DNA of 17,195 nt from Melioribacteraceae bacterium (lineage in GTDB: Bacteria > Bacteroidota > Ignavibacteria > Ignavibacteriales > Melioribacteraceae), in the NCBI GenBank assembly GCA_015494845.1, contig WGAL01000153.1, forward strand, positions 1-17,195, given 5' to 3'. Positions 1 through 6,762 of this stretch are shown here, in pieces. Both the position numbers and the translations under genes were made by a program. The notes below the pieces were generated by a model that was given only the letters and a program-made list of their open reading frames with translations, was not told where the DNA came from and ran no database searches. Numbering within the stretch: the stretch's first letter is position 1; each line of letters starts with the position of its first letter.

Positions 1-175
1 CCTTGAATGCCGGAATTGCGTTATTACTTCTAATGTAATCTTCCGCAATTCTATCCAATTCCAGCGTCGTTATTCCCGGTTTAACGTAACTCTTACAAAG
101 TTGTAAGGTCTCTGCAACAAGTTGAGAACTTTCGCGTATGTAATCGATTTCTTTTTTCGTTTTAATAAAAATCAA
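1..175 (-). CDS. map: Methionine aminopeptidase type I, N-terminal 58 residues (runs off left edge)
   Basis: This enzyme removes the initiator methionine from nascent proteins in the cytoplasm. The reading frame after secY translates to a peptide containing KTKKEIDYIRESSQLVAETL and, later, KPGITTLELDRIAEDYI and NNAIPAFK. This is the typical N-terminal region of bacterial Map before the metal-binding core; the catalytic His and Asp residues lie beyond the window. No ATG is available: an in-frame TAA lies just upstream, and the first usable start is TTG at 175-173, followed by Ile-Phe-Ile-Lys. ATT codons at 172 and 166 are less likely alternatives. The gene begins 8 bp after the secY stop, so it is probably co-transcribed and coupled. 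A purine-rich stretch at the end of secY (GGAAGAAG) may serve as the ribosome site. secY followed directly by map, with no adk between, is seen in several phyla. Identity is firm; the start codon is inferred. Confidence 0.9.
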   Translation of the reverse strand, partial: MIFIKTKKEIDYIRESSQLVAETLQLCKSYVKPGITTLELDRIAEDYIRSNNAIPAFK

Positions 176-183
176 TTATACGC

Positions 184-1518
184 CTATCTTCTTCCTTTCA
201 TTTTACCGGCCTTCATAAAGCCGTCGTAATGTCTCATCAACAAATGAGATTCCACTTGTTGTAACGTATCCAACGCTACGCCGACAATAATCAAAAGACT
301 TGTTCCGCCGAAAAATCTTGCGAAACTTCCCGATACTCCGAGACGCGAAATAAACGCAGGCAAAATTGCCACAATCGCAAGGAATATTGAGCCGGGTAAA
401 GTTATTTTGGTTAAAATATTATCAATAAATTCCGCGGTTTGTTTACCCGGACGAATACCCGGAATAAATCCGCCTTGTTTTTTCATATTTTCAGCAACGT
501 CTTCCGGATTAAACGCAATCGCCGTGTAAAAATAAGTAAAGAAGATAATCATCAACGCGTAAATGAGCGAATACGTAAACGACGTATATTGGAAATATCC
601 TGCGACAGTTTGCATAAATTCGCTATCCGGGAAGAACGAAAGTACGGTACTTGGAATAAACATAATCGCTTGAGCAAAGATAATCGGCATAACGCCGGCG
701 GTATTAACTCGCAAAGGAATATATTGAGTTACGCCGCCCATAACTTTTCTTCCGACAACGCGTTTTGCGTATTGAACCGGAATTCTTCTCGTTCCTTGCG
801 TAACCAAAACGATAGCCGCAATTATGAAATACAAAAGAACCAAGATAACAATCTCAATAACAATATTGCGTTGTCCGGCGGAAAGCAATCTGAATTCGTC
901 AAGCAAAGCGTAAGGCAATCTGTCGATAATTCCAACCGTAATAATTAACGAAATGCCGTTGCCAATTCCTTTATCCGTAATTTGTTCGCCAAGCCACATA
1001 ATAAATACTGTTCCGGCGACAAGATATAAAATCGTAGAGAATGTCCAGAAAAATCCTTGAACTTCAGCCGGTATAATCGGAACGCCGTTAAAATTTATAT
1101 TTTTCAAGTGAATCGTAACGCCCCAAGCTTGAAACGCTGAAATAATAACGGTTCCGTATCTTGTCCATTGTGTAATCTTTTTTCTGCCTTCTTCGCCTTC
1201 TCTTTGCAATTTTTGAATGGAAGGAACAACGGCTCCCAACAATTGCAAAATAATCGACGAACTGATGTAAGGCATAATACCAAGAGCAAAAATAGCCGCG
1301 TTGGAAAATGCGCCGCCGACAAACAAATCGTATAATCCGAACAAATTGTCGGATGTTTTATTCGCCATTGCTTGCGTTAAAATATTATGATCGATTCCAG
1401 GCAACGTAATGTGCGCGCCAACCCGGATGACAACAAGCAATGCGAGCGTGTAGAGAATTCTTTGTCTCAGCTCGTGAATCTTAAAAATATTACGGAATGT
1501 TTCTTGAAATTTCGCCAT
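184..1518 (-). CDS. secY: Preprotein translocase subunit SecY
   Basis: SecY forms the inner-membrane channel, with SecE and SecG, through which unfolded proteins are exported or inserted. The 444-residue length matches the family (E. coli 443). Hydrophobic segments consistent with ten transmembrane helices begin near residue 22. The plug and TM2 region lies around residues 72-105 (ending VVPSIQKLQREGEEGRKKITQWTR in two parts: VVPSIQKLQ then REGEEGRKK). The TM3 to TM5 hydrophobic runs lie near 121-138, 155-176 and 188-198. The cytoplasmic C5 loop at about 336-361 holds the conserved GIRPGK, whose Arg356 matches the arginine needed for SecA-driven transport in E. coli. The basic C-terminus (AGKMKGRR) is cytosolic. 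Its ATG shares one base with the rplO stop (TAATG) and the SD is weak, so translation is probably coupled to rplO. This is the usual place of secY at the end of the spc group. Confidence 0.98.
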   Translation of the reverse strand: MAKFQETFRNIFKIHELRQRILYTLALLVVIRVGAHITLPGIDHNILTQAMANKTSDNLFGLYDLFVGGAFSNAAIFALGIMPYISSSIILQLLGAVVPSIQKLQREGEEGRKKITQWTRYGTVIISAFQAWGVTIHLKNINFNGVPIIPAEVQGFFWTFSTILYLVAGTVFIMWLGEQITDKGIGNGISLIITVGIIDRLPYALLDEFRLLSAGQRNIVIEIVILVLLYFIIAAIVLVTQGTRRIPVQYAKRVVGRKVMGGVTQYIPLRVNTAGVMPIIFAQAIMFIPSTVLSFFPDSEFMQTVAGYFQYTSFTYSLIYALMIIFFTYFYTAIAFNPEDVAENMKKQGGFIPGIRPGKQTAEFIDNILTKITLPGSIFLAIVAILPAFISRLGVSGSFARFFGGTSLLIIVGVALDTLQQVESHLLMRHYDGFMKAGKMKGRR

Positions 1519-1982
1519 TAATCTTTAATCTCTTTTATGGTTCCACCTTGAGCTTCAATTTTTTCTTTTGCGGATGCGCTGAATTTGTGCGCTTCCACGT
1601 CGAGTTTTGCGTTTAATTCGCCGTTTCCCAAAATTTTATACGGCGCGGTCGCTTTGGAAATAATTCCGTTTTTATAAAGAGTTACCGCATCAACTTTTCC
1701 ATCTTCAATTTTGCCGTTATCGACTAACTTCTGCAACATCGAAACGTTTACGGCTTGATAACGAACTTTAAATATATGATTAAATCCTCTTTTCGGAACT
1801 CTTCTTTGAAGCGGCATTTGTCCGCCTTCGAACCAAGCGCGATGTTTAAAACCGGAACGCGATTTTGCGCCGTTCATACCGCGCGTAGCTTGTCCGCCAT
1901 GTCCGCTGCCTTCGCCGCGTCCTACTCTTTTTCTTTTCTTTTTAGAACCTTCAGCATATTTCAAATTACTTAGAATATCCAT
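1518..1982 (-). CDS. rplO: 50S ribosomal protein L15 (uL15)
   Basis: L15 is a late-assembling 23S rRNA-binding protein of the large subunit. The 154-residue product has the Gly- and Arg-rich extended N-terminus of the family (KKKRKRVGRGEGSGHGGQAT, then a GMNGAKSRSGFK-type stretch) followed by the compact C-terminal domain. It is slightly longer than the 144 residues of E. coli. The ATG follows the rpmD stop with no gap (TAAATG), and GAGG lies five bases upstream inside the last rpmD codons. The stop overlaps the secY start by one base. The order rpmD-rplO-secY is standard for the spc operon. Confidence 0.98.
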   Translation of the reverse strand: MDILSNLKYAEGSKKKRKRVGRGEGSGHGGQATRGMNGAKSRSGFKHRAWFEGGQMPLQRRVPKRGFNHIFKVRYQAVNVSMLQKLVDNGKIEDGKVDAVTLYKNGIISKATAPYKILGNGELNAKLDVEAHKFSASAKEKIEAQGGTIKEIKD

Positions 1983-2180
1983 TTACGCCTCGTCTTCTTC
2001 AATTTCTTCAACTTTAACCAAATGCGATACTTTTTTAATCATTCCGCGAATTTGCGGCGTGTCGTTTTTAATTGTGGAATAATTCGGTCTTCCCAACCCT
2101 AATGCCGCAATAGTTCTCTTTTGATCTTTCGGTCTGTCAATTATACTTCTTATTTGAGTTATTTTTAATTTCTTAGCCAT
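1983..2180 (-). CDS. rpmD: 50S ribosomal protein L30 (uL30)
   Basis: L30 is a small 23S rRNA-binding protein of the large subunit. The N-terminal MAKKLKITQIRSIIDRPKDQ and the following segment with LGLGRPN match the bacterial L30 fold. The ATG at 2180 is chosen because the SD GAGGTGA ends two bases before it. An in-frame GTG at 2186 lies inside that SD and would be a poor start. The product is 65 residues, a little longer than the usual 58-60, because of an acidic tail ending EEIEEDEA, which is odd for such a basic family. Some lineages (for example cyanobacteria) lack L30, so its presence is a weak taxonomic clue. The gene lies 11 bp after rpsE. Confidence 0.96.
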   Translation of the reverse strand: MAKKLKITQIRSIIDRPKDQKRTIAALGLGRPNYSTIKNDTPQIRGMIKKVSHLVKVEEIEEDEA

Positions 2181-2182
2181 CG

Positions 2183-2189
2183 TCACCTC
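2183..2189 (-). promoter_or_regulatory. Ribosome binding site of rpmD
   Basis: The minus strand reads GAGGTGA, a seven-base match to the anti-SD end of 16S rRNA, two bases before ATG at 2180. It decides the rpmD start against the GTG at 2186 that it contains. Confidence 0.85.
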
Positions 2190-2191
2190 GA

Positions 2192-2698
2192 TCAGGAATT
2201 AAACAATTCACTTACTGTCATATTTCTTCTTTTTGCCATCGCTCTCGCGTCAACCAAGTTTAACAATCCCTGCATGGTCGCTTTTACTTGGTTATGCGGG
2301 TTGCTCGAACCCAAAGATTTTGTCAAAACGTCTTGAACGCCTGCAAGTTCCAAAACCGCGCGAACTCCGCCGCCTGCGATAAGTCCGGTACCAGGAGAAG
2401 CAGGTTTCAATAAAACTCTTCCTGCACCGTATTTACCGATAATTTCATGCGGAATCGTTCCGTTAATAACCGGAACTTTGTAAACGTTTTTCTTTGCGTC
2501 GTCAATACCCTTTGAGATTGCGTCAGTTACTTCGTTAGCTTTGCCCAAACCTACGCCTACGTGTCCGTTGCCATCGCCAACAACTACAATTGCGTTAAAG
2601 CTGAAACGGCGACCGCCCTTTACAACCTTTGCCACTCTGTTGATGTGAACAACCTTCTCTTTCAATCCGTCCAGTATTGTAACTTTCTTTGATCTCAA
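2192..2698 (-). CDS. rpsE: 30S ribosomal protein S5 (uS5)
   Basis: S5 lies at the mRNA entry side of the small subunit and takes part in decoding accuracy and mRNA helicase activity. The 168-residue product (E. coli 167) has the double-stranded RNA-binding-like N-terminal domain with VNRV-type and [20 protein letters not shown] motifs at about residues 18-46. The C-terminal domain contains [20 protein letters not shown] and the GSSNPHN motif. The start is TTG at 2698: no ATG or GTG gives a full N-terminus, and GGAG lies seven bases upstream. Unlike its neighbours it follows a 117-bp gap from rplR that contains a tRNA-Gln gene. After tRNA excision its message would have a 41-base A/U-rich leader. 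Confidence 0.97.
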   Translation of the reverse strand: MRSKKVTILDGLKEKVVHINRVAKVVKGGRRFSFNAIVVVGDGNGHVGVGLGKANEVTDAISKGIDDAKKNVYKVPVINGTIPHEIIGKYGAGRVLLKPASPGTGLIAGGGVRAVLELAGVQDVLTKSLGSSNPHNQVKATMQGLLNLVDARAMAKRRNMTVSELFNS

Positions 2699-2705
2699 TT
2701 TAATT

Positions 2706-2709
2706 CTCC
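2706..2709 (-). promoter_or_regulatory. Ribosome binding site supporting the TTG start of rpsE
   Basis: GGAG on the minus strand lies seven bases before TTG at 2698. This spacing supports TTG as the true S5 start. Confidence 0.75.
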
Positions 2710-2710
2710 G

Positions 2711-2736
2711 TTATTTCAAATTATTTCAAATTATTT
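2711..2736. repeat. Short tandem repeat between tRNA-Gln and rpsE
   Basis: The ten-base unit TTATTTCAAA occurs twice in tandem (2711-2720, 2721-2730), and a third partial copy starts at 2731. On the transcript strand this gives an A/U-rich, apparently unstructured run (AAATAATTTG units) directly before the rpsE ribosome site. It could act as an S1-binding or enhancer-like leader, or be neutral slippage expansion. It does not encode protein. Confidence 0.7.
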
Positions 2737-2739
2737 TAG

Positions 2740-2810
2740 CAGCCGGAAGAGGATTCGAACCTCTACATACGGCTCCAAAGGCCGCTGTCCTACCATTAGA
2801 CGATCCGGCT
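2740..2810 (-). tRNA. tRNA-Gln, anticodon TTG, embedded in the spc operon
   Basis: The minus strand folds into a complete cloverleaf of 71 nt. The acceptor AGCCGGA/TCCGGCT has seven Watson-Crick pairs. The D stem GTCT/GGAC has one G-U pair and a compact seven-base loop AATGGTA with GG. The anticodon stem GCGGC/GCCGT has one G-U pair. The loop CTTTGGA gives anticodon TTG (bases 2778-2776), which reads CAA and, by wobble, CAG. The variable loop has four bases. The T stem AGAGG/CCTCT has loop TTCGAAT. Discriminator G73 suits tRNA-Gln. CCA is not encoded (the 3' flank is CTA), so it must be added by nucleotidyltransferase. The gene starts 5 bp after the rplR stop and ends 41 bp before the rpsE start, on the operon strand. 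I see no promoter of its own, so it is probably processed from the ribosomal protein transcript. Confidence 0.97.
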
Positions 2811-2815
2811 GTGCG

Positions 2816-3181
2816 TTAAAATTTCAATCCGGCTTTTCTTGCGCCGTCTGCCAACGCTTTAATTCTTCCGTGATATTTATACCAACCTTTATCGAAAACA
2901 ACCGTTTCGATACCTTGTTCCAATGCTTTTTTACCCAAGTATTCGCCTACAATTGCGCTTTTTTCAACTTTGCTTTTTGCATTTGCAAGTTGTTCTTGAA
3001 TATCTTTTGTTTTGGTAGAAGCCGCGGCAAGCGTTTTGCCGCTAGCGTCGTCTATTAATTGTGCGTAAATATGTTTCAAACTTCTGAAGACGGTAAGTCT
3101 CGGTCTTTGTGCCGTTCCTCTAACTTTGCTTCTAACTCTAAGCGCTTTCTTGGCTCTTCTTCTTGCAACTAATTTATCCAT
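2816..3181 (-). CDS. rplR: 50S ribosomal protein L18 (uL18)
   Basis: L18 binds 5S rRNA with L5 and L25 and helps dock it onto the large subunit. The 121-residue product has the basic N-terminus with [20 protein letters not shown] and the [19 protein letters not shown] strand of the family. It ends with the conserved [19 protein letters not shown]. The segment before it reads [10 protein letters not shown], where FDRGGY-like sequence is more usual; this is a conservative departure. The ATG is preceded by AAGGAG ten bases upstream. A second ATG lies between them but opens only a four-codon frame. The stop lies 5 bp from the 5' end of the tRNA-Gln, so a terminating ribosome would cover the tRNA acceptor stem. 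Confidence 0.97.
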   Translation of the reverse strand: MDKLVARRRAKKALRVRSKVRGTAQRPRLTVFRSLKHIYAQLIDDASGKTLAAASTKTKDIQEQLANAKSKVEKSAIVGEYLGKKALEQGIETVVFDKGWYKYHGRIKALADGARKAGLKF

Positions 3182-3196
3182 TGCTCATAAACTCCT

Positions 3197-3733
3197 TTAT
3201 TTACCTGCCGCCTTACCGGCTTTTCTGATAATAACCTCGTCAATATATCTGATACCTTTTCCTTTGTACGGTTCAGGTTTGCGGAACGAACGGATTTTTG
3301 CCGCAACGTTTCCGACAAGTTCTTTGTCGATTCCTGAAATAACAACTTGATCCGGTGCGGGAACTTCCACTTTAATCTCTTCTGGCGGAATAAAATAAAT
3401 AGGATGCGAGTAACCGACGTTTAACAACAAACCTTTTCCTTTAAGTTCCGCTCTGTAACCAACGCCGATAATTTTAAGCGTTTTTTTATAACCTTCCGTT
3501 ACGCCTTTTACCATATTCGCAATCAAAGCGCGGGTTAAACCGTGTAATGCTCTGTTTTGTTTTGCGTCGTTTGGTCTTGTTACAATAATTTCGTCGCCTT
3601 CAACTTTAACCGTAATATTCGGATGAACTTCCATTTGAAGTTCGCCTAATTTCCCTTTTACGGTTACGTTTTGACCGTCAATCTTTACTTCAACGTCTTT
3701 AATATTTATCGGTTTCTTACCTATTCTTGACAC
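3197..3733 (-). CDS. rplF: 50S ribosomal protein L6 (uL6)
   Basis: L6 sits near the sarcin-ricin loop of the large subunit and is needed for late assembly and factor binding. The 178 residues (E. coli 177) show the two tandem L6 domains. The N-terminus MSRIGKKPI, the mid-region NMVKGVTEGYKKTLKIIGVG and the C-terminal signature PEPYKGKGIRY at about residues 153-163 are typical. The start is GTG at 3733, with AGG four to five bases upstream and a further AGAGG before that; the conserved MSRIGK N-terminus confirms it. The gene lies 15 bp before rplR and 19 bp after rpsH. Confidence 0.98.
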   Translation of the reverse strand: MSRIGKKPINIKDVEVKIDGQNVTVKGKLGELQMEVHPNITVKVEGDEIIVTRPNDAKQNRALHGLTRALIANMVKGVTEGYKKTLKIIGVGYRAELKGKGLLLNVGYSHPIYFIPPEEIKVEVPAPDQVVISGIDKELVGNVAAKIRSFRKPEPYKGKGIRYIDEVIIRKAGKAAGK

Positions 3734-3752
3734 TTTTCCTACCTCTTAATTT

Positions 3753-4148
3753 TTACCAAATGTAGCAAATAACTTCGCCGCCAACGCCTTCCTTACGGGC
3801 TTCTTTATCAGTTAATAATCCTCTTGACGTTGAAATAACCGCAATTCCAAGTCCGTTCAAAACTCTCGGAATTTCGTCTTTACCAACGTATTTTCTTAAG
3901 CCTGGCGTACTTACTCTTTTCAATCCTTGAATGGACGGTTCGCCGTCAACATATTGAAGATAAATTTTGAGAACATTTTGTTTGTTATCTTCAATAACTT
4001 CGTAATCTTTAATGAATTTGTTATTTTTAAGAATTTCGGTAATTCCTACTTTCATGCCTGATGAAGGCATTTCAACAAATTTCTTTCTTGCTTTTACAGC
4101 GTTTCTAATTCTTGTCAAATAATCAGCAATCGGATCTGTAACTGGCAT
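3753..4148 (-). CDS. rpsH: 30S ribosomal protein S8 (uS8)
   Basis: S8 binds helix 21 of 16S rRNA early in assembly of the 30S platform. In E. coli it is also the translational repressor of the spc operon. The 131-residue length matches the family. The N-terminal [13 protein letters not shown] and C-terminal signature [20 protein letters not shown] with the final ICYIW are characteristic. The ATG has AGGAG ten bases upstream. I did not find an obvious S8-helix mimic at the rplX-rplE junction, where E. coli keeps its operator, so autoregulation here cannot be claimed from sequence. Confidence 0.98.
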   Translation of the reverse strand: MPVTDPIADYLTRIRNAVKARKKFVEMPSSGMKVGITEILKNNKFIKDYEVIEDNKQNVLKIYLQYVDGEPSIQGLKRVSTPGLRKYVGKDEIPRVLNGLGIAVISTSRGLLTDKEARKEGVGGEVICYIW

Positions 4149-4169
4149 TTATACTTTTCTCCTAATCTT

Positions 4170-4439
4170 TTACCAACTTGCTTTCTTAACGCCTGGCAAT
4201 TCGCCTCTTAGCGCCATTTCGCGCAGCACTAATCTCGAAACGCCAAACTTTCTGTAATATCCTCTCGGACGTCCCGTAACCGCGCATCTGTTTCTGAGTC
4301 TGACAGGCGAAGAATTACGGGGCAATTTTTGCAAACCTTCCCAATCGCCTTTCGCTTTCAACTCTTTGCGCAATTCGGCATATTTGTCAACTAATTTTTG
4401 TCTTTTCGCTTCTCTTGCTATTAAACCTTTTCTTGCCAT
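4170..4439 (-). CDS. rpsN: 30S ribosomal protein S14 (uS14), long zinc-free form
   Basis: S14 assembles late into the 30S head and contacts 16S rRNA near the A and P sites. At 89 residues this is the long form. The CXXC pairs of the short zinc-ribbon form are absent: the corresponding region is [20 protein letters not shown], with one cysteine, and the C-terminal [17 protein letters not shown] is typical. It is therefore predicted to be zinc-independent. The ATG is preceded by AGGAAAAA. The position between rplE and rpsH is standard. Confidence 0.98.
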   Translation of the reverse strand: MARKGLIAREAKRQKLVDKYAELRKELKAKGDWEGLQKLPRNSSPVRLRNRCAVTGRPRGYYRKFGVSRLVLREMALRGELPGVKKASW

Positions 4440-4454
4440 TTTTTCCTACTTATT

Positions 4455-5054
4455 TTAATTCTTTTTCTTAAATGGAAAACCGAAAGCTTTAAGTAATTCG
4501 TACGCTTCTTTGTCGGTTTTTGCGGTTGTTACAAAAGTAATGTCCATTCCCAAAATGCGATTTACCTTGTCGATATCTATTTCTGGGAAAATTGTGTGTT
4601 CCTTAATTCCGAGCGTGTAATTTCCTCTACCGTCAAACGCTTTGTCGGATACTCCGCGGAAGTCGCGAACGCGCGGCAACGCCGTTGCAATTAATCTGTC
4701 GAGAAATTCATACATTCTCGCTCCGCGCAACGTTACTTTTGCGCCGATTTTCATTCCTTCGCGAAGTTTGAAATTGGAAATCGACTTTCTCGCGGTTCTA
4801 ACTGCCGGTTTTTGTCCGGTAATCGTCATCAATGCGGTTTGCGCTTCTTCAAGCAATTTCGGGTCTTGGACCGCGCCGCCAACGCCCATATTCACAACAA
4901 TTTTTTCCAAGCGGGGAACTTCCATAATATTGCCGTATTGAAATTCCTCTTTGAGTTTGGAAATAATTTCTTCTTTATATTTCGTAAAAAGTCTCGGCGT
5001 AATTTTTTCTTCAACCGTCGTATTTACTTCTTCTGTTTTTTTCTTCTTTGCCAT
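4455..5054 (-). CDS. rplE: 50S ribosomal protein L5 (uL5) with a charged N-terminal extension
   Basis: L5 binds 5S rRNA and forms the central protuberance bridge to the 30S head. The 199-residue product is about 20 longer than E. coli L5 (179). The core starts near residue 19 ([20 protein letters not shown]). It includes the [17 protein letters not shown] motif, the [14 protein letters not shown] segment and the C-terminal [20 protein letters not shown]. The extra N-terminus, [18 protein letters not shown], is highly charged and low in complexity. The ATG at 5054 has GGGA a few bases upstream, and no internal ATG or GTG gives a conventional N-terminus, so I read the extension as genuine. The gap to rplX is 18 bp. 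Confidence 0.97.
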   Translation of the reverse strand: MAKKKKTEEVNTTVEEKITPRLFTKYKEEIISKLKEEFQYGNIMEVPRLEKIVVNMGVGGAVQDPKLLEEAQTALMTITGQKPAVRTARKSISNFKLREGMKIGAKVTLRGARMYEFLDRLIATALPRVRDFRGVSDKAFDGRGNYTLGIKEHTIFPEIDIDKVNRILGMDITFVTTAKTDKEAYELLKAFGFPFKKKN

Positions 5055-5072
5055 TTATCCCAGTCCTAAAAT

Positions 5073-5399
5073 TTATGACAACATTTCGTTACTTACTTTT
5101 GCGACTCTTACGCTTTTCTTCTTACCGGTTTTGTCGTCGATAATTATTTTTTTGCCGATTCGAGTCGGTTTATTCGTTTTCGGATCAACAAGCATTACGT
5201 TAGATGCGTCAATCGGCATTTCCTTTTCAACAATCGCTCCGTTAGGGTATTGTTGATTCGGTTTTGTGTGACGTTTTCTGATATTAACGCCTTCGACAAT
5301 CACTCTGTTCTTTTTAGGGAAAACTTTCAGAACCTTTCCGGTCTGTCCTTTGTAGTTCCCTGCTATCACAATTACGTTATCGTTCTTTTTAATCTTCAT
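5073..5399 (-). CDS. rplX: 50S ribosomal protein L24 (uL24)
   Basis: L24 is one of the two assembly-initiating proteins of the large subunit and sits near the peptide exit. The N-terminal KOW motif reads [20 protein letters not shown], followed by [18 protein letters not shown] and the family C-terminal region. The ATG at 5399 (108 residues) is chosen because AGGG lies seven bases upstream. An in-frame TTG two codons earlier would leave one base between SD and start. E. coli L24 is 104 residues. The C-terminal end ([10 protein letters not shown]) is slightly extended. Confidence 0.97.
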   Translation of the reverse strand: MKIKKNDNVIVIAGNYKGQTGKVLKVFPKKNRVIVEGVNIRKRHTKPNQQYPNGAIVEKEMPIDASNVMLVDPKTNKPTRIGKKIIIDDKTGKKKSVRVAKVSNEMLS

Positions 5400-5406
5400 A
5401 TTCAAA

Positions 5407-5410
5407 CCCT
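5407..5410 (-). promoter_or_regulatory. Ribosome binding site of rplX
   Basis: AGGG on the minus strand lies seven bases before ATG at 5399 but only one base before the in-frame TTG at 5405. It therefore decides for the ATG. Confidence 0.65.
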
Positions 5411-5414
5411 GTTT

Positions 5415-5783
5415 TTATAGCACTTCTGGCGCTAATGAAACAATTTTCATAAATTTTTTATCGCGTAATTCTCTTGCCACAGGCCCGAAAATACGGGTTC
5501 CTCTCGGCTCGTTTTGGTTATTAAGCAATACAGCCGCGTTTTCGTCAAATCTGATATATGAACCGTCTTTGCGTCTGATTTCTTTTTTGGTTCTAACGAC
5601 TACGGCACGAGACACATCGCCTTTTTTAACATTGCCATTCGGGATCGCGGATTTTACTGCAACCACAATAATATCCCCGACGCTTGCGTATTTCCTTCCG
5701 CTGCCGCCAAGTACTTTTATGCACTTGACTTTTTTCGCCCCGGAGTTATCCGCTACCACTAATGATGTTTCTTGTTGAATCAT
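5415..5783 (-). CDS. rplN: 50S ribosomal protein L14 (uL14)
   Basis: L14 lies on the subunit interface and forms bridges to 16S rRNA with L19. It is also the docking site for the silencing factor RsfS. The 122 residues match the family. The start [20 protein letters not shown], the basic [20 protein letters not shown] region and the end REKKF-like [16 protein letters not shown] are diagnostic. The ATG has AAGGAG nine bases upstream. This is the first gene of the spc group; the gap to rpsQ is 26 bp with no promoter or terminator that I can see, so the S10 and spc groups appear to be joined. Confidence 0.98.
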   Translation of the reverse strand: MIQQETSLVVADNSGAKKVKCIKVLGGSGRKYASVGDIIVVAVKSAIPNGNVKKGDVSRAVVVRTKKEIRRKDGSYIRFDENAAVLLNNQNEPRGTRIFGPVARELRDKKFMKIVSLAPEVL

Positions 5784-5809
5784 TTCTTACAACTCCTTAA
5801 TCAGCACGA

Positions 5810-6067
5810 TTACTTAGCTTTTTCAATTATTTCTACTAATCTCCACTTCTTTCTTTTGCTTAATGGTCTTATTTCCATAATTTTAACAACATCGCCGACG
5901 TTACTTTCGTTTTTCTCGTCATGAGCCATAAGCTTTTTCGTAATCTTGAAATATTTTTTATATATCGGGTGTTTGACGCGTCTTTCGATTTTTACGACAA
6001 TGCTTTTATCCATTTTATTCGAAACTACAACGCCTGTTCTCGTTTTCCTTCTGCCTCTGGTCTCCAT
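5810..6067 (-). CDS. rpsQ: 30S ribosomal protein S17 (uS17)
   Basis: S17 is a primary 16S rRNA-binding protein at the junction of the body and platform. The 85-residue product has the OB-fold signature [20 protein letters not shown] at about residues 12-31. This is followed by [19 protein letters not shown] and the [20 protein letters not shown] segment. The ATG follows the rpmC stop by 3 bp, and its SD (AGGAG) lies within the last rpmC codons, so the two are probably coupled. Confidence 0.98.
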   Translation of the reverse strand: METRGRRKTRTGVVVSNKMDKSIVVKIERRVKHPIYKKYFKITKKLMAHDEKNESNVGDVVKIMEIRPLSKRKKWRLVEIIEKAK

Positions 6068-6070
6068 CGA

Positions 6071-6298
6071 CTAATTCGTCTCCTGATTTTTATTTTCATT
6101 TTTCTGCGCTTCAAGTTCTCTTTCTCTAAGCACGGTTTTCATTCTGGCAATGTCTTTTTTCGTATTTCTCAACTTGGCGGTGTTTGCCAAATTTTTAAGC
6201 TCGTTTTGAAATCGCAAATCGACCAGATTATTCTCTTCTTCTTCGATTCTCTTAATAATTTCTTCCGTGCTCATTTCTCTGATTTCGTAAATCTTCAT
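6071..6298 (-). CDS. rpmC: 50S ribosomal protein L29 (uL29) with a polar C-terminal tail
   Basis: L29 lies at the peptide exit and, with L23, forms the docking platform for trigger factor and SRP. The alpha-helical hairpin is recognisable: KIYEIREMSTEEIIKRIEEE, then LVDLRFQNELKNLANTAKLR and NTKKDIARMKTVLRERE. The 75 residues exceed the usual 60-66 because of a polar tail (EAQKNENKNQETN). The ATG is preceded by a purine-rich AAGGTAAGAGAAAA stretch. The rpsQ ribosome site is embedded in the tail codons, which may explain part of its sequence. Confidence 0.95.
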   Translation of the reverse strand: MKIYEIREMSTEEIIKRIEEEENNLVDLRFQNELKNLANTAKLRNTKKDIARMKTVLRERELEAQKNENKNQETN

Positions 6299-6315
6299 CG
6301 TTTTCTCTTACCTTT

Positions 6316-6732
6316 TTATTGAAAATCAGGTCTTGCAACAATTTTAGTTTTAATTGGCAATTTGTACGATGCCATTTTTAACGCTTCGGTAGCCAATTCT
6401 TTCGATACGCCTGCCACTTCGAACATAATTCTCCCGGGTTTTACAACAGCGACCCAAAATTCAGGATTACCTTTACCTTTACCCATTCTTGTTTCGAGAG
6501 GTTTTTTGGAAACAGGTTTATCGGGAAAAATTCTAATCCAAACTTTACCGTCTCTTTTCATCTTACGTGTAATGGCAACGCGGCAAGCTTCTATCTGTCT
6601 GGAAGTTATCCAACCGGCTTCCAACGCTTTTAAGCCCATATCGCCGAAAGCAACGCGATGACCTCTTTGCGCTTTACCTTTTCTTCTTCCTCTATGAGAT
6701 TTTCTATATTTAACTCTTTTTGGCAATAACAT
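6316..6732 (-). CDS. rplP: 50S ribosomal protein L16 (uL16)
   Basis: L16 binds late near the A-site tRNA elbow and is required for peptidyl transferase centre maturation. The 138 residues (E. coli 136) start [20 protein letters not shown]. The conserved [20 protein letters not shown] and [19 protein letters not shown] motifs lie at about residues 55-102. The ATG has AGGAG nine bases upstream. The order rpsC-rplP-rpmC-rpsQ is standard. Confidence 0.98.
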   Translation of the reverse strand: MLLPKRVKYRKSHRGRRKGKAQRGHRVAFGDMGLKALEAGWITSRQIEACRVAITRKMKRDGKVWIRIFPDKPVSKKPLETRMGKGKGNPEFWVAVVKPGRIMFEVAGVSKELATEALKMASYKLPIKTKIVARPDFQ

Positions 6733-6762
6733 AAAACTCTTCTCCTGGTAGTCTTAATTCGC

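Noticed and set aside
439..948. Plus-strand open frame of 169 codons rich in Asn and Arg
   Set aside because: It is antisense to secY and has no recognisable domain or start signal.
2699..2740. Promoter for rpsE in the tRNA-rpsE spacer
   Set aside because: TTGAAA-like elements occur in the repeats, but no -10 at suitable spacing is found before the rpsE start.
2811..2870. Private promoter for the tRNA-Gln in the end of rplR
   Set aside because: A TTGGCA-like box and a TTTTAA-like box exist, but their spacing is about 25 bp, too long for a sigma-70 promoter.
5040..5090. S8 translational operator at the rplX-rplE junction, as in E. coli
   Set aside because: The 18-bp junction shows no convincing copy of the S8-binding helix core by eye. 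A covariance search would be needed.
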